Positions 16,573 through 26,623 of a DNA stretch of 64,000 nt are shown one piece after another; position 1 is the first letter of the stretch, and each line of letters begins with the position of its first letter. Origin of the DNA: Acidobacteriota bacterium. Its GTDB lineage: Bacteria > Acidobacteriota > Terriglobia > Bryobacterales > Bryobacteraceae. The stretch is from contig JAKOTR010000061.1 in the NCBI GenBank assembly GCA_029776225.1, forward strand, positions 1 through 64,000, in the 5' to 3' direction. The translations under genes were made by a program, and so were the position numbers. The notes beneath the pieces are model-generated. The model worked only from the letters and a program-made list of their open reading frames with translations. It was not told the DNA's origin and made no database searches.

Positions 16573-17907
16573 ATGCACGAGCCGCAGCCCGCACTGCCGC
16601 GCGTCTTAGGGTTGCGGGATCTCGTCCTCTTCAATATTGCGGCCGTGGTGGGCATTCGCTGGCTCGCCGCGGCCGCGCACGCCGGGCCGGGGTCGCTTAC
16701 GCTCTGGGTGCTGGCCGCGGTCTTCTTTTTCGTGCCGTCCGCGGTGGCGGTTTCCAGCCTGACATCCAAGTTTCCCGAACAGGGCGGCATCTACGTTTGG
16801 ACGCGCCGCAGTTTCGGCGACTGGCACGGCTTCCTTTGTGGCTGGTGCTACTGGCTGAGCAACCTCTTTTATTTCCCCAACCTGCTGCTGGCCGGAATCG
16901 GCATGGCGTTGTACGCGTTCGGCGAGCGCTACATCGCGCTGGCGGACAACCGGGGATTCGTAACGGCTGCGTCGCTTGCCGTGCTGTGGGTGGCGCTGCT
17001 GACGAACCTGTTCGGGCTTCGTATCGGGCGCTGGACGGAAAACGTGGGGGGACTGGCAACCTACGCGGCCGGCCTCACGCTCGTTGTGTTGGGGATGACC
17101 GTCTGGGCATCGCACGGCGCGGCGACCCAACTGACCCTCGCTCCGGAATGGAACTGGGACCGCATTAATTTCTGGTCGCAGATCGCCTTCGCCTTCGGCG
17201 GATTGGAACTGGGCGCCATCATGGGCGGCGAGATCCGCGATCCCGCGCGGACGGTGCCCCGCGCCGCCTGGATCAGCGGGCTGGCCATCGCCGGGTTTTA
17301 CATTCTGGGGACATTGGCGATCCTGGTGGTGCTCCCGCCGGACCGCGTCAATATCCTAACCGGGCTCACGCAGGCGGGCGCGGCAGCGGCCGGGCGGCTC
17401 TCGATTCCCTCGCTCGCGCCGCTGCTGGCTGTGCTGATCACGGCGGGCATTACCGGGCAGTTGGGCGCCTGGCTGAGCGGCAGCGCGCGCGTGCCTTTCG
17501 CGATCGGGCTAGACCGCTATCTTCCCCCTGCATTCGGCCGCGTTCATCCGCGCTGGCGCACACCGCACGTCGCCATTCTGACGCAGGGCGCGGCGTGCAC
17601 GGTGTTCCTGTTGGGAATGCTCGCGGGCGAGAGCCTCCGCACCGGATACCAGTTGCTCGTGGACATGACGGTGATCACCTATTTCATTCCGTTCCTGTAC
17701 CTGTTTGCGGCCGCGATACGCCATGGCATGCGCGCCGGGGCCGTTTCGGGGCTGGTGGTGACCGTCGCCGCGATTGCGTTTTCGCTCGTCCCGCCCGCCG
17801 GAGTCGAGTCCGTCTGGCTGTTTGAAGCCAAACTGTTGGGAGGATGCCTGCTGCTGATCGGAGCCGCTAGAATAGCGTTCTATAGGGGCAAACGCCTCCG
17901 CGAATGA
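16573..17907 (+). CDS. APC-family amino acid permease
   Basis: A 444-residue membrane protein with about 12 predicted helices and the APC superfamily layout: an N-terminal LGLRDLVLFNIAAVVGIRWLA in place of the usual unwound GIGTG helix, and EQGGIYVWTRRSFGDWHGFLCGWCYW, then FGGLELGAIMGGEIRDPART, which are close to the amino-acid/GABA-type transporters. It would be a secondary importer or exchanger of amino acids or a related amine; the substrate is not clear. Its stop overlaps the folC start (ATGA at 17904-17907). Confidence 0.88.
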   Translation: MHEPQPALPRVLGLRDLVLFNIAAVVGIRWLAAAAHAGPGSLTLWVLAAVFFFVPSAVAVSSLTSKFPEQGGIYVWTRRSFGDWHGFLCGWCYWLSNLFYFPNLLLAGIGMALYAFGERYIALADNRGFVTAASLAVLWVALLTNLFGLRIGRWTENVGGLATYAAGLTLVVLGMTVWASHGAATQLTLAPEWNWDRINFWSQIAFAFGGLELGAIMGGEIRDPARTVPRAAWISGLAIAGFYILGTLAILVVLPPDRVNILTGLTQAGAAAAGRLSIPSLAPLLAVLITAGITGQLGAWLSGSARVPFAIGLDRYLPPAFGRVHPRWRTPHVAILTQGAACTVFLLGMLAGESLRTGYQLLVDMTVITYFIPFLYLFAAAIRHGMRAGAVSGLVVTVAAIAFSLVPPAGVESVWLFEAKLLGGCLLLIGAARIAFYRGKRLRE

Positions 17908-19178
17908 CCTATCAGTCCGCCGTAAAATTCCTGTATTCGCTCGGAAACGAAGTGAAGGCCGCCAAGCTCGGTCTGGAGCGCATGGCCGCCCTGTTGGACG
18001 CGCTCGGGCGCCCCGAACGTGGCCGCGCGTTCGTCCACGTGGCGGGCACGAACGGGAAGGGCTCCACGTGCGCCATGATCGAATCCGGCCTGCGCGCGGC
18101 CGGCGTGCGGACCGGGCTCTACACCTCGCCCCATCTGTCCGAACCCACCGAGCGGATTCGCATCGCGGGGCTGCCGGTTTCTCGCGAGCAATTTTCAACC
18201 GCCTTCGAGTGCGTGCATGAAGCGGCGGAGCGGCTGATCGCAGCCGGCGAACTCGAGGCCCACCCCACGTACTTCGAAACGGTAACGGCCATGGCCCTGG
18301 TGCTGTTCCGGGACCTGGGCGCGGAGATCACGGTTCTCGAGGTCGGCCTTGGCGGCCGGCTGGACGCCACCAACATGGTGACGCCGCGGCTGGCGGTAAT
18401 CACTCCGGTCGATTTCGATCACGAGCGTTTTCTGGGCAGAGGCCTGACGGCGATCGCGAATGAGAAGGCAGGCATTCTCAAGAGCGGCGTGCCGGTGGTA
18501 TTCGCTGCCCAGAGGCCGGAGGTTGCCGGCACGCTCAGCGCGCACGCCTCCGCGTTGGGTATCGAACCCATCTGGACCTCCGGCTGGAAAGTGCGCGATC
18601 TGGATCTCAGCCCATCGGGCAGCCGGTTCGTGGCGGTTGGGCCGAAGGAGATTCCAATCGAATGCCCGCTGGCCGGCGAGCACCAGGTGGAAAACGCCCT
18701 GACGGCGATTGCGGCCCTCGATGCTCTCGGTTTCCCGCCCGAGGCGATCGCCGCGGGCATCCGGCAAACGCGCTGGCCGGGGCGGCTGGAGCGTGTCTCG
18801 GAGAATCCGGTGTTGATCCTCGACGGCGCGCACAACCCCGCGGGCGCGCGCGCCCTGGCCCGCTACATCGAACGGTTCTACCGCGACCGCCGTGTCTGGC
18901 TCATCTACGGGGCGATGCGCGACAAGGCCGTAACCGAGATGGCCGGCATTCTGTTTCCGCTGGCCGGCGAAGTGATCCTGACCAGCCCGGCACAGGCGCG
19001 GGCCGTTCGCTGTGAGGCGTTGCGGGAACTCGTGGACCACCCGCATCTGCGCGCGGTCCCGCAGTTGGAGGAGGCGCTGGCGCTGGCGCGGCGCGAGGCC
19101 GCGCCCGGGGACGCGATCTTCATCGCCGGCTCGCTGTACCTGGTGGGCGAGGCGCGCGCGCTGCTCGGGCTACAATAG
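17904..19178 (+). CDS. folC: Folylpolyglutamate / dihydrofolate synthase
   Basis: A 424-residue Mur-ligase-type enzyme that adds glutamate to dihydropteroate or folates with ATP in the cytoplasm. P-loop GTNGKGST at about residues 50-57, TSPHLSEPTERIRI near 74, the LEVGLGGRLDATN motif near 148, and the C-terminal domain with LDGAHNPAGARAL near 309. Length is normal for FolC. The start overlaps the permease stop, and the acyltransferase gene follows nine bases after its own stop. Confidence 0.95.
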   Translation: MTYQSAVKFLYSLGNEVKAAKLGLERMAALLDALGRPERGRAFVHVAGTNGKGSTCAMIESGLRAAGVRTGLYTSPHLSEPTERIRIAGLPVSREQFSTAFECVHEAAERLIAAGELEAHPTYFETVTAMALVLFRDLGAEITVLEVGLGGRLDATNMVTPRLAVITPVDFDHERFLGRGLTAIANEKAGILKSGVPVVFAAQRPEVAGTLSAHASALGIEPIWTSGWKVRDLDLSPSGSRFVAVGPKEIPIECPLAGEHQVENALTAIAALDALGFPPEAIAAGIRQTRWPGRLERVSENPVLILDGAHNPAGARALARYIERFYRDRRVWLIYGAMRDKAVTEMAGILFPLAGEVILTSPAQARAVRCEALRELVDHPHLRAVPQLEEALALARREAAPGDAIFIAGSLYLVGEARALLGLQ

Positions 19179-19187
19179 CACCTTCAT

Positions 19188-19904
19188 ATGTTCTCTTTTC
19201 TCCGCGCTCTACTGTTTAACGACCCTCTCATTGTGCTCGCCACCATCGTCATGGGGACCATCTCGCTGGTGACGTCTTTGTTCGATTCGAGCGGGCGCGC
19301 ACAGCACGGCGTGGCGCGGTTGTGGGCGCGCATGCTGCTGGCGATCCCCGGGATACGGGTGCGCGTGGAGGGGCTGGAGCGCATCGATCCGGATGCGAGC
19401 TATGTTTTCGCCGCGAACCACCTGAGTTACATGGATACGCCCCTGGTGATCGCGCACATCCCATCGCAGTTCCGCTTTCTTGCCAAGCAGAGCCTGTTCC
19501 GGGTGCCGTTCATCGGTTACCATTTAAGACGAGCCGGGCACATTCCGGTCCCGAGGGGCGACGCTCGCGCTTCGCTGAAAACCATGTCAGATGCGGCGAG
19601 TATTGTACGCGAGCGCGGGATTTCCGTACTGATCTTTCCCGAGGGCGGGCGTTCGCCCGGCCCGATGCAGGAATTCAAGGAAGGCGCGGCCTACATCGCG
19701 ATCAAGGCCGGCGTGCCCATCGTGCCGGTGGGGATCGTGGGGACGCGCGAGGTGTTGCCGATGGATTCGCTGCTGGTGAGGGGCGGCGAAGTGCGGCTTC
19801 GCATCGGAGAACCGATCGCGACTGCCGGTTTGAATATCCGTGACCGCGGGCGGCTGACCGCCGAGGTCCGAACGCGGGTCCTGGAGCTGGTGAAATCGCT
19901 ATGA
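19188..19904 (+). CDS. plsC: 1-acyl-sn-glycerol-3-phosphate acyltransferase-like (PlsC)
   Basis: A 238-residue LPLAT-family protein. The catalytic HX4D motif is NHLSYMDTP (about residues 77-85), followed by the substrate-binding FPEGGRSPGP (about 146-155) and VPIVPVGIVGT. An N-terminal hydrophobic segment (about 13-30) would hold it at the inner membrane. The reaction in the family is transfer of a fatty acyl group to lysophosphatidic acid. The stop overlaps the amidohydrolase start (ATGA). Confidence 0.88.
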   Translation: MFSFLRALLFNDPLIVLATIVMGTISLVTSLFDSSGRAQHGVARLWARMLLAIPGIRVRVEGLERIDPDASYVFAANHLSYMDTPLVIAHIPSQFRFLAKQSLFRVPFIGYHLRRAGHIPVPRGDARASLKTMSDAASIVRERGISVLIFPEGGRSPGPMQEFKEGAAYIAIKAGVPIVPVGIVGTREVLPMDSLLVRGGEVRLRIGEPIATAGLNIRDRGRLTAEVRTRVLELVKSL

Positions 19905-20980
19905 AGAAAAAACTGGGATTTTTCTTCCTGCTGCCGCTGATTGCCGGCGCGCAGACCATGTCGATCGAGGAGTACGAGCCGAAATCGACGCTCGTTGTGC
20001 CTGAGCATCACGTCACGCGGGCGAAGTACCCATTCATTGACATCCACAGCCACCAAAACGGGCTGATGCCGCCGGAGCGGCTCGACCAACTGGTGCGCGA
20101 TATGGACGCGCTCAACCTGCGCATTCTGGTGAACCTGAGCGGCGGCACCGGCGAACGCCTCAAGAACGCAGTGGCCAACATGAAGGGCCGCTATCCCGAC
20201 CGGTTCGTCCTCTTCTGCACGCCGGACTACAGCGGCATCGACGACCCCGGGTGGGGCGAGCGAGCCGCCGCGCAGCTCGAAAAGGACGTCCGTAATGGCG
20301 CGCAGGGCCTCAAAATCTTCAAGAATCTTGGGCTGACGCTCAAGGGGAGCGACGGAGAACGTATTCCGGTGGACGATCCTCGCTTCGACCCACTCTGGGC
20401 CATGGCGGGCAAACTGAGAATCCCCGTGCTAATCCACACCGGCGAGCCCGCACCGTTCTTCCAGCCTCACGACCGCTTCAACGAGCGCTGGCTCGAACTC
20501 AAGGAGATCCCCTCGCGCGCCCGCCCTCCCGACCGCTACCCGAGCTGGGAAACCATCATGGGCGAGCAGCGGCGCGTGTTCCGGAAACACCCCGACACGG
20601 TGTTCATCAACGCGCATCTGGGTTGGCTCGGCGGCAACTTGGCTGAGCTCGGGCGGCAGCTCGACGAAATGCCGAACGTTCACGTGGACATCGCGGCAGT
20701 GCTCGCCGAACTTGGCCGGCAGCCGCGGTTCGCGCGGCAGTGGTTCATCCGCTACCAGGACCGCGTTCTGTTCGGCAAGGATACGTGGGCGCCCACCGAG
20801 TACCACACCTACTTCCGCGTGCTGGAAACCGCCGACGAGTACTTCGATTACTACCGCAAACGGCACGCCTTCTGGAAAATGTGTGGCCTCGAGCTGCCCG
20901 ACGAAGTTCTCAAGAAGGTTTATTACAAGAACGCGCTGCGGCTCGTGCCGGGTTCAAATGCGGCCGGGTTTCCGGAATAG
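19901..20980 (+). CDS. Exported amidohydrolase-2 family metal hydrolase
   Basis: A 359-residue protein with a signal peptide (MKKKLGFFFLLPLIAGAQT) and a TIM-barrel of the amidohydrolase-2 type. Metal-binding elements are FIDIHSHQNG (HxH-like, about residues 46-55), VLIHTGEP (near 178), FINAHLGWLGG (near 234) and FGKDTWAP (near 290), the last giving the catalytic Asp. The family includes decarboxylases and lactone or amide hydrolases, so the substrate is open. The predicted export to the periplasm is notable because many relatives are cytoplasmic. It is coupled to plsC by ATGA and converges on the aminotransferase gene. Confidence 0.85.
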   Translation: MKKKLGFFFLLPLIAGAQTMSIEEYEPKSTLVVPEHHVTRAKYPFIDIHSHQNGLMPPERLDQLVRDMDALNLRILVNLSGGTGERLKNAVANMKGRYPDRFVLFCTPDYSGIDDPGWGERAAAQLEKDVRNGAQGLKIFKNLGLTLKGSDGERIPVDDPRFDPLWAMAGKLRIPVLIHTGEPAPFFQPHDRFNERWLELKEIPSRARPPDRYPSWETIMGEQRRVFRKHPDTVFINAHLGWLGGNLAELGRQLDEMPNVHVDIAAVLAELGRQPRFARQWFIRYQDRVLFGKDTWAPTEYHTYFRVLETADEYFDYYRKRHAFWKMCGLELPDEVLKKVYYKNALRLVPGSNAAGFPE

Positions 20981-20992
20981 GCCCGGTTGCGG

Positions 20993-22168
20993 TTAGCGCG
21001 ATTCCAGAAACGCCACCAGCCGCTCCATGGCCGGCTGCAGGACGTCGCGCTCCGCGGCATAGCAGATTCTCACTGAGCCTTCGCCGCCCGCGCCAAACGC
21101 CACGCCGGGCGCAAGCCCCACCCGCGTTTCCTCCAGCAAGCGCCGGCAGAAATCGAAAGAATCGGCAACGCCGTCTATGCGCGGGAACAGGTAAAATGCG
21201 CCCTCCGGTTCGGGAATGGTGACGCCGGGCGCCTTGCGCAGCATGGCGAGGCAATAGTCGCGGTTCTCCCTGAGGCGCGCGATCATCTTTTTGAGTTCGA
21301 TTTCTCCCCAGACAAGCGCCGTTTCGCCAGCGCGCTGAACGAAACTGGGCGCGTGCGAGACGATGAACTCGTTCAATTGCGTGGCCTTCCGCGCCAGGTC
21401 CCGGCGCGCTACCAGCCAGCCCAGGCGCCATCCCGTCATGCAAAACGTTTTCGAAAACGACTGCACGACGATCACCGCGTCCTCGCGCGTTGCTTTGCGC
21501 AGGATGGAGGGCGCCGGCGTCCCGGGCGCGCCGCTCCGGTAGTAAAGCCGGTCGTAGACTTCATCCGCCAGCAGCCAGATGCCGTGCCGCCGCGCGAACT
21601 CCAGTAACTGTTCCTGCTCCTGTTCGGTGGCAACCCACCCCAGCGGATTCGAGGGCGAGGTGTAGATGAGCAGCCGGGTGCGCGGCGAAACCGCGCGCTC
21701 CAGGGCGTCGAAGTCGATGCCGTACCGCCCGCCGTTGAGCGGATGCGGAACCTCCCGGACGCACCCGTTCGCCATCAGGACGTTCGCGCTGCCGTTCGGC
21801 CACGCCGGAGTGAGCACGATGGTCTCGTCGCCGGGATCGATCACGCAGCGTATCGCCACGTTGAGCGCCTGAACGCCGGAGGCGGTTACGACGATCTCGC
21901 TTTCCGGATCGATCTCGCATCCGTGCAGCCGCTGGTAGTACGCGGCCAGCTCGCGGCGCAGCGAGGGCAGGCCCGCATTCTCCGTATAAAACGTGAAGCC
22001 GTCGGCCATGGCTTTCTGCGCCGCCCGGCGGATGTACTCCGGCGTGGGCACGCTTGATTCGCCGAAGTACAGCTTCAGCACGCCGTCCATGGACATCGCG
22101 ATTTCCGCCAGTTCACGAATGCGCGACTGCGGAACACGCTCAGCGGAAGAAGCAACAGTGGCGGGCAT
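20993..22168 (-). CDS. Class I/II pyridoxal-phosphate aminotransferase
   Basis: A 391-residue fold-type I aminotransferase of the aspartate-aminotransferase type. The PLP Lys is in VQSFSKTFCMTGWRLGW (about residue 240); the YTSPSNPLGW stretch matches the conserved NPxG Asn region, and the C-terminal substrate Arg lies in GSVRICYA (near 370). Likely reaction: amino transfer between an amino acid and 2-oxoglutarate; exact substrate cannot be told. It starts 44 bp after purF on the same strand and may have its own promoter. Confidence 0.9.
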   Translation of the reverse strand: MPATVASSAERVPQSRIRELAEIAMSMDGVLKLYFGESSVPTPEYIRRAAQKAMADGFTFYTENAGLPSLRRELAAYYQRLHGCEIDPESEIVVTASGVQALNVAIRCVIDPGDETIVLTPAWPNGSANVLMANGCVREVPHPLNGGRYGIDFDALERAVSPRTRLLIYTSPSNPLGWVATEQEQEQLLEFARRHGIWLLADEVYDRLYYRSGAPGTPAPSILRKATREDAVIVVQSFSKTFCMTGWRLGWLVARRDLARKATQLNEFIVSHAPSFVQRAGETALVWGEIELKKMIARLRENRDYCLAMLRKAPGVTIPEPEGAFYLFPRIDGVADSFDFCRRLLEETRVGLAPGVAFGAGGEGSVRICYAAERDVLQPAMERLVAFLESR

Positions 22169-22182
22169 AGAGTTAAGCGAGC

Positions 22183-22188
22183 ATTATA
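22183..22188 (-). promoter_or_regulatory. TATAAT -10 element before the aminotransferase gene
   Basis: A perfect TATAAT on the minus strand lies 15 bases before the aminotransferase ATG, in the 44-bp gap after purF. No good -35 hexamer is seen 16-18 bases further upstream, so this is a tentative call. Confidence 0.35.
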
Positions 22189-22212
22189 GCGGGCCGCGGC
22201 CGTGCCGCGAGC

Positions 22213-23628
22213 CTACGACCGCCGGTACCGGCCCCGAACCAGTTCGGTAATGTTGACGAGCTCGGTGGGGTACTCGCCCGTGTAGCAGGCGTAGCAGTAT
22301 TCGTGGCGTGTGTCGCCGACCGCTTCGCGGAGTGCCTCCATGGAAAGAAAAGCGAGGCTGTCGGCGTCGAGAAACCTGCGGATCTCTTCGACGGTGTTGT
22401 TGGCGGCGATCAGCTCTCCTTTAGTCGGCGTATCGACCCCGTAAAAGCAAGGCGATATGGTTGGCGGGCAGGAAATGCGCATGTGCACCTCGCGCGCGCC
22501 GGCCTGCCGCACCATGCGGACGATCTTGCGGCTGGTGGTCCCGCGCACGATCGAATCGTCTACGAGCACGACCCGTTTGCCGTCGAGCAGGTTCCGCACC
22601 GGGTTGAGCTTCAGCTTCACGCCGAAGTCGCGAATCGCCTGGGTGGGCTCGATGAACGTCCGCCCGATATAGTGGCTGCGGATCAGCCCGTGGCGGAACG
22701 GCAGGCCGGATTCCGCCGCGAAGCCGATGGCTGCTGCAACGCCCGAATCCGGGACCGGAACCACGACGTCCGCCGGCACCGGGCTCTCCCGCGCCAGCAG
22801 CCGTCCCATCATGTGGCGTGACTCCTGAACGGAGCGGCCGAACACGATCGAATCCGGCCGCGAAAAATAAACGTGCTCGAACACGCACTGCGCCCGCGGC
22901 TGCTGGGGTACGTAGCGCTCCCGCGTGAGTCCCTCCGGACCGGCAATCACCATTTCGCCTGGCTCGACTTCGTTCATGTACACCGCGCCGATCAGATCGA
23001 AGGCGCAGGTTTCGGAAGCGAACACGTAACACTTCTTGCCGCCGGAGAGTTCCATCTGGCCCATGACGAGCGGGCGAAAGCCCTGCGGATCGCGCGCCAC
23101 GATCACCCGGTCCTGGGCCAGGAACACAAGCGAAAACGCGCCTTCCATTTGCAGCAGGGCCTCGCGCAGCGCGCCGGCAATCGTGCGCTCGCGCGAACGG
23201 GCAACCAAATGCAGCACAACCTCGGTGTCGCTCGACGCCTGGAATATGGCGCCCTCGCGCTCGAGTTCGCGGCGCAGTTCCGCGGCGTTGGTCAAATTTC
23301 CGTTGTGCGCCACCGCGATTGTGCCCTTGTTGCACGAAACGGCGAAAGGCTGCGCGTTCTGCAGATCGACTTCGCCCGCCGTGGAGTAGCGTGTGTGCGC
23401 GATCGCCATCGTTCCCGGCAGCGTGGCCAGCCGTTCCGGCGTAAACACGTCGGCAACGTAGCCCATCTCTTTCACGCAATAGACGTGACGGCCGTCACTC
23501 GACGCCATGCCGGCGCTTTCCTGGCCGCGATGCTGAAGTGCGTAGAGGCCCAGGTAAGCGAGGTTGGAAGCTTCAGGGTGTCCGTAGACAGCTACGACAC
23601 CACATTCTTCACGGAATTTGTCGGCCAT
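22213..23628 (-). CDS. purF: Amidophosphoribosyltransferase
   Basis: 471 residues from ATG 23626-23628 (the frame extends to 23670 inside purL). First step of purine synthesis: PRPP plus glutamine gives phosphoribosylamine. MADKFREE is a short propeptide and Cys9 (before GVVAVYG) is the glutamine-site nucleophile exposed after cleavage. The glutaminase domain is followed by a PRTase domain with VVLVDDSIVRGTTS (PRPP loop). Cys residues in QCVFEH, PCFYG and CYACYTG match the [4Fe-4S] ligands of the Bacillus-type enzyme. It starts five bases after purL. Confidence 0.97.
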   Translation of the reverse strand: MADKFREECGVVAVYGHPEASNLAYLGLYALQHRGQESAGMASSDGRHVYCVKEMGYVADVFTPERLATLPGTMAIAHTRYSTAGEVDLQNAQPFAVSCNKGTIAVAHNGNLTNAAELRRELEREGAIFQASSDTEVVLHLVARSRERTIAGALREALLQMEGAFSLVFLAQDRVIVARDPQGFRPLVMGQMELSGGKKCYVFASETCAFDLIGAVYMNEVEPGEMVIAGPEGLTRERYVPQQPRAQCVFEHVYFSRPDSIVFGRSVQESRHMMGRLLARESPVPADVVVPVPDSGVAAAIGFAAESGLPFRHGLIRSHYIGRTFIEPTQAIRDFGVKLKLNPVRNLLDGKRVVLVDDSIVRGTTSRKIVRMVRQAGAREVHMRISCPPTISPCFYGVDTPTKGELIAANNTVEEIRRFLDADSLAFLSMEALREAVGDTRHEYCYACYTGEYPTELVNITELVRGRYRRS

Positions 23629-23633
23629 GCGAG

Positions 23634-25844
23634 CTAGCCTCTCAAGCGGGTCTCGAGCGCTCCCTCCCAAGCCTGGCGAAGGGGGGCAATATCCAAGTCT
23701 AGCAAGGTCTCCCCCCGGTTGATGATCCTCAGGCGGCCCTCGATGGTAGTGCCTGCCTGTACCGCCTCAATGCCATGTTCTGCGGCAATGCGGAGCGCCT
23801 CCTCCGGCCGGGAAGTGGAGATCAGAACGCGCGAAGGGCCTTCGTGGAACAGCAGGAACTCCGGCCGCAGATCGCTGTCAAGTTCCAGCGCCGCGCCGAC
23901 GCCCGCCGGGCCAAAGCAGGATTCCGCCAGCGCCACGGCCAGCCCGCCGTCGCTCAGGTCGTGCGCCGATTCGGCAATGCCCTCGGCGACAATTTGCCGA
24001 ACGGCCGCCTGCACGCGCTTCTCGTAATCCATATCGAGAGCGGGCGGCAGTCCCCAAAGGCTGCCGAGCACCACCTTGGCGTACTGCGTGCCGCCGAAGC
24101 GGATCGCGTCACACTCGCCGAGACCGCCCAGCAGAATGACCGCCCGCCCGGGCCGCTTGAAATCGATGGTCACCGGCGCAGCGGTCTTCATGAGGCCGAC
24201 AACGCCGAGCACCGGCGTGGGGTAAATCGCCTCTCCAAGCGTTTCGTTGTAAAGGCTCACGTTGCCGCCGGTAATCGGGGTGTCGAAATGGCGGCAGGCA
24301 TCGGCCATGCCCTCGATCGCCTCGACGAGCTGGGCCATGATTTCGGGGCGTTCCGGGTTTCCAAAGTTCAGACAGTTGGTGGCCGCCACGGGCTCGGCGC
24401 CCACGGCGGCGAGGTTGCGGCAGCACTCGGCCACGGCCAGCTTCGCTCCCTCGCGCGGCGAAAGATAGGTGTAGCGGCCGTTGCCGTCCAGCGACATCGC
24501 CACCGAAATGTCGGTGTCCTTGATCCGCACGACAGCCGCATCGCCGCCCGGGCCCTGGACGGTGTTCGTCTGGACCATGTAGTCGTACTGCTCCCAGATC
24601 CAGCGTTTCGAGCAGATATCGCCGGAAGCAAGCAGCGCGGAAAGATCTTCCGCGAGGCCGCGGCTGCGGAACTCGGGCGCTTCCATGGGTGCGGTGCGGA
24701 GCGGCGTCGTGTGCGGCCGTTCATACACCGGAGCCTCATCGGCCAGCGCGCGGTTGGGAATCTCCGCGACCACCTGGCCGCGGTCCTTCACCCGCAGCAT
24801 GCCGTCGTCGGTCACGGTGCCGATGGTCACCGCGTCCAGGCCCCATTTCTTGAAAATCCGGAAGACCTCCTCCTCGCGGCCCTTTTCCGCCACCAGCAAC
24901 ATGCGCTCCTGCGATTCCGAGAGCATGATCTCGTAGGGCGTCATTCCGGTTTCGCGCTGCGGGACCAGCTCGAGATTGATCTCGATGCCCGTGCCGGCGC
25001 GGCTGCCCATCTCGCAAGTGGAACAGGTAAGGCCGGCGGCGCCCATGTCCTGGATTCCAACGATTGCCCCGGTCTGCATGGCTTCCAGGCAGGCTTCCAG
25101 CAGCAGCTTTTCCATGAACGGGTCGCCCACCTGTACGTTGGGACGCTTTTGCGAGGATTCCTCGGAGAATTCGGCCGAGGCCATCGATGCCCCGTGTATG
25201 CCGTCGCGCCCCGTCTTCGCTCCAACGTAGATCACGGGGTTGCCGATGCCGCGCGCGCGGCCGTAGAAAATCTCGTCCTTCCTGAATACGCCCAGTGCGA
25301 ACGCGTTCACCAGGGGGTTGCCGTTGTAGCAGCGCTCGAAAATGCACTCGCCCCCGACCGTGGGCACGCCGAAGCAGTTGCCGTAATGCGCGATGCCCGA
25401 AACCACGCCCTCGAGAATCCGCCGGTTGCGCGCGCCGTTCTCGGGATCGTCCAGCGGGCCGAAGCGTAGCGAATCCATCGCGGCGATGGGCCGCGCGCCC
25501 ATGGTGAAGATGTCGCGCAGGATGCCGCCCACGCCTGTCGCCGCGCCCTGGAACGGCTCAATGAAGCTCGGATGATTGTGGGATTCGATCTTGAACGCGA
25601 TCGCGTAGCCGCCGCCAATGTCTATGATCCCGGCGTTCTCTCCCGGCCCCTGCACTACCAGCTTGCCGCGCGTCGGAAGCTTCTTCAGATGCACGCGCGA
25701 ACTCTTGTAGGAGCAGTGCTCGCTCCACATTACGCTGAAAATTCCGAGCTCGGTGTAGGTAGGCTCCCGGCCGAGAATGGAAACGATTTTTTCGTACTCC
25801 TCCTGAGAGAGCTGGTGGGATGCGATCAGATCTGGGGTAATCAT
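23634..25844 (-). CDS. purL: Phosphoribosylformylglycinamidine synthase, large subunit
   Basis: A 736-residue protein of the short PurL type. It makes FGAM from FGAR with ATP, using ammonia delivered by PurQ. Family motifs: [10 protein letters not shown] near residue 40, [20 protein letters not shown] near 93, [18 protein letters not shown], and [15 protein letters not shown] near 630. This type needs the small partners PurQ (next gene) and PurS. purQ is here; purS is not in the window. The ATG is 16 bp after purQ and has only a weak AGG upstream. Confidence 0.97.
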   Translation of the reverse strand: MITPDLIASHQLSQEEYEKIVSILGREPTYTELGIFSVMWSEHCSYKSSRVHLKKLPTRGKLVVQGPGENAGIIDIGGGYAIAFKIESHNHPSFIEPFQGAATGVGGILRDIFTMGARPIAAMDSLRFGPLDDPENGARNRRILEGVVSGIAHYGNCFGVPTVGGECIFERCYNGNPLVNAFALGVFRKDEIFYGRARGIGNPVIYVGAKTGRDGIHGASMASAEFSEESSQKRPNVQVGDPFMEKLLLEACLEAMQTGAIVGIQDMGAAGLTCSTCEMGSRAGTGIEINLELVPQRETGMTPYEIMLSESQERMLLVAEKGREEEVFRIFKKWGLDAVTIGTVTDDGMLRVKDRGQVVAEIPNRALADEAPVYERPHTTPLRTAPMEAPEFRSRGLAEDLSALLASGDICSKRWIWEQYDYMVQTNTVQGPGGDAAVVRIKDTDISVAMSLDGNGRYTYLSPREGAKLAVAECCRNLAAVGAEPVAATNCLNFGNPERPEIMAQLVEAIEGMADACRHFDTPITGGNVSLYNETLGEAIYPTPVLGVVGLMKTAAPVTIDFKRPGRAVILLGGLGECDAIRFGGTQYAKVVLGSLWGLPPALDMDYEKRVQAAVRQIVAEGIAESAHDLSDGGLAVALAESCFGPAGVGAALELDSDLRPEFLLFHEGPSRVLISTSRPEEALRIAAEHGIEAVQAGTTIEGRLRIINRGETLLDLDIAPLRQAWEGALETRLRG

Positions 25845-25860
25845 ATGTAAGCCTGGCCGC

Positions 25861-26535
25861 TCAGGTGCGGCTGCCGGTCAGCGCCGCCGCCATCGACTGC
25901 AAGACGACAAGGCCGTCCGTGGAACCCATGAGCGGGTCACACGCGCGCTCAGGGTGCGGCATCATGCCCAGCACGTTGCGCCCTTCGTTGAGGATTCCGG
26001 CGATGTCGTGCATGGATCCGTTGGGGTTGTGGGTGTAACGGAAAACGATTCGGTCTTCGTCCTCGAGTTGCGCGATCGTCCGCTCGTCGGCTTGATAACA
26101 GCCTTCGTTGTGCGCGATCGGCATCGTGAGGACCTGCCCTTTTCTGCCGGCGGACGTAAACGGTGAAGCGGTGGTTTCCAGGCGAAGACCCACCGGGCGG
26201 CAGATGAACTTCAACCCGCGGTTTCGAGTGAGCGCGCCGGGCAGCAGCCCCGCCTCGGTCAGGATCTGGAAACCGTTGCAGATCCCCAGTACGAGCCCGC
26301 CATCGCGCGCGAATTTCTTCACCGCACCCATGATGGGCGAAAACTTGGCTATGGCTCCACCCCGGAGATAATCGCCGTAGGAGAAGCCTCCCGGCAGAAT
26401 CACGGCGTCGCAGCCGCCCAGGCTGGCGGACTCATGCCAGAGAAATTCCGCCGGCTGCCCCAAATTGCGAGCTATGGCGTACCACGCGTCATGGTCGCAA
26501 TTGCTGCCCGGAAAAACCACCACCCCGAATTTCAT
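25861..26535 (-). CDS. purQ: Phosphoribosylformylglycinamidine synthase, glutaminase subunit
   Basis: A 224-residue class I glutamine amidotransferase. The nucleophile Cys is in [11 protein letters not shown] (about residue 87) and the catalytic His/Glu pair in [10 protein letters not shown] (near 195). The N-terminal [16 protein letters not shown] is diagnostic for PurQ. It hydrolyses glutamine and passes ammonia to PurL, encoded 16 bp downstream. Confidence 0.97.
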   Translation of the reverse strand: MKFGVVVFPGSNCDHDAWYAIARNLGQPAEFLWHESASLGGCDAVILPGGFSYGDYLRGGAIAKFSPIMGAVKKFARDGGLVLGICNGFQILTEAGLLPGALTRNRGLKFICRPVGLRLETTASPFTSAGRKGQVLTMPIAHNEGCYQADERTIAQLEDEDRIVFRYTHNPNGSMHDIAGILNEGRNVLGMMPHPERACDPLMGSTDGLVVLQSMAAALTGSRT

Positions 26536-26623
26536 GGAAAATTTAGTTTAGCAGACGCCGAGAGAAGCTTTCGGGAAGCGGCCTTTACGGGCCTGCGGCC
26601 GATAGCGAGGCGATGCTGCGGCC

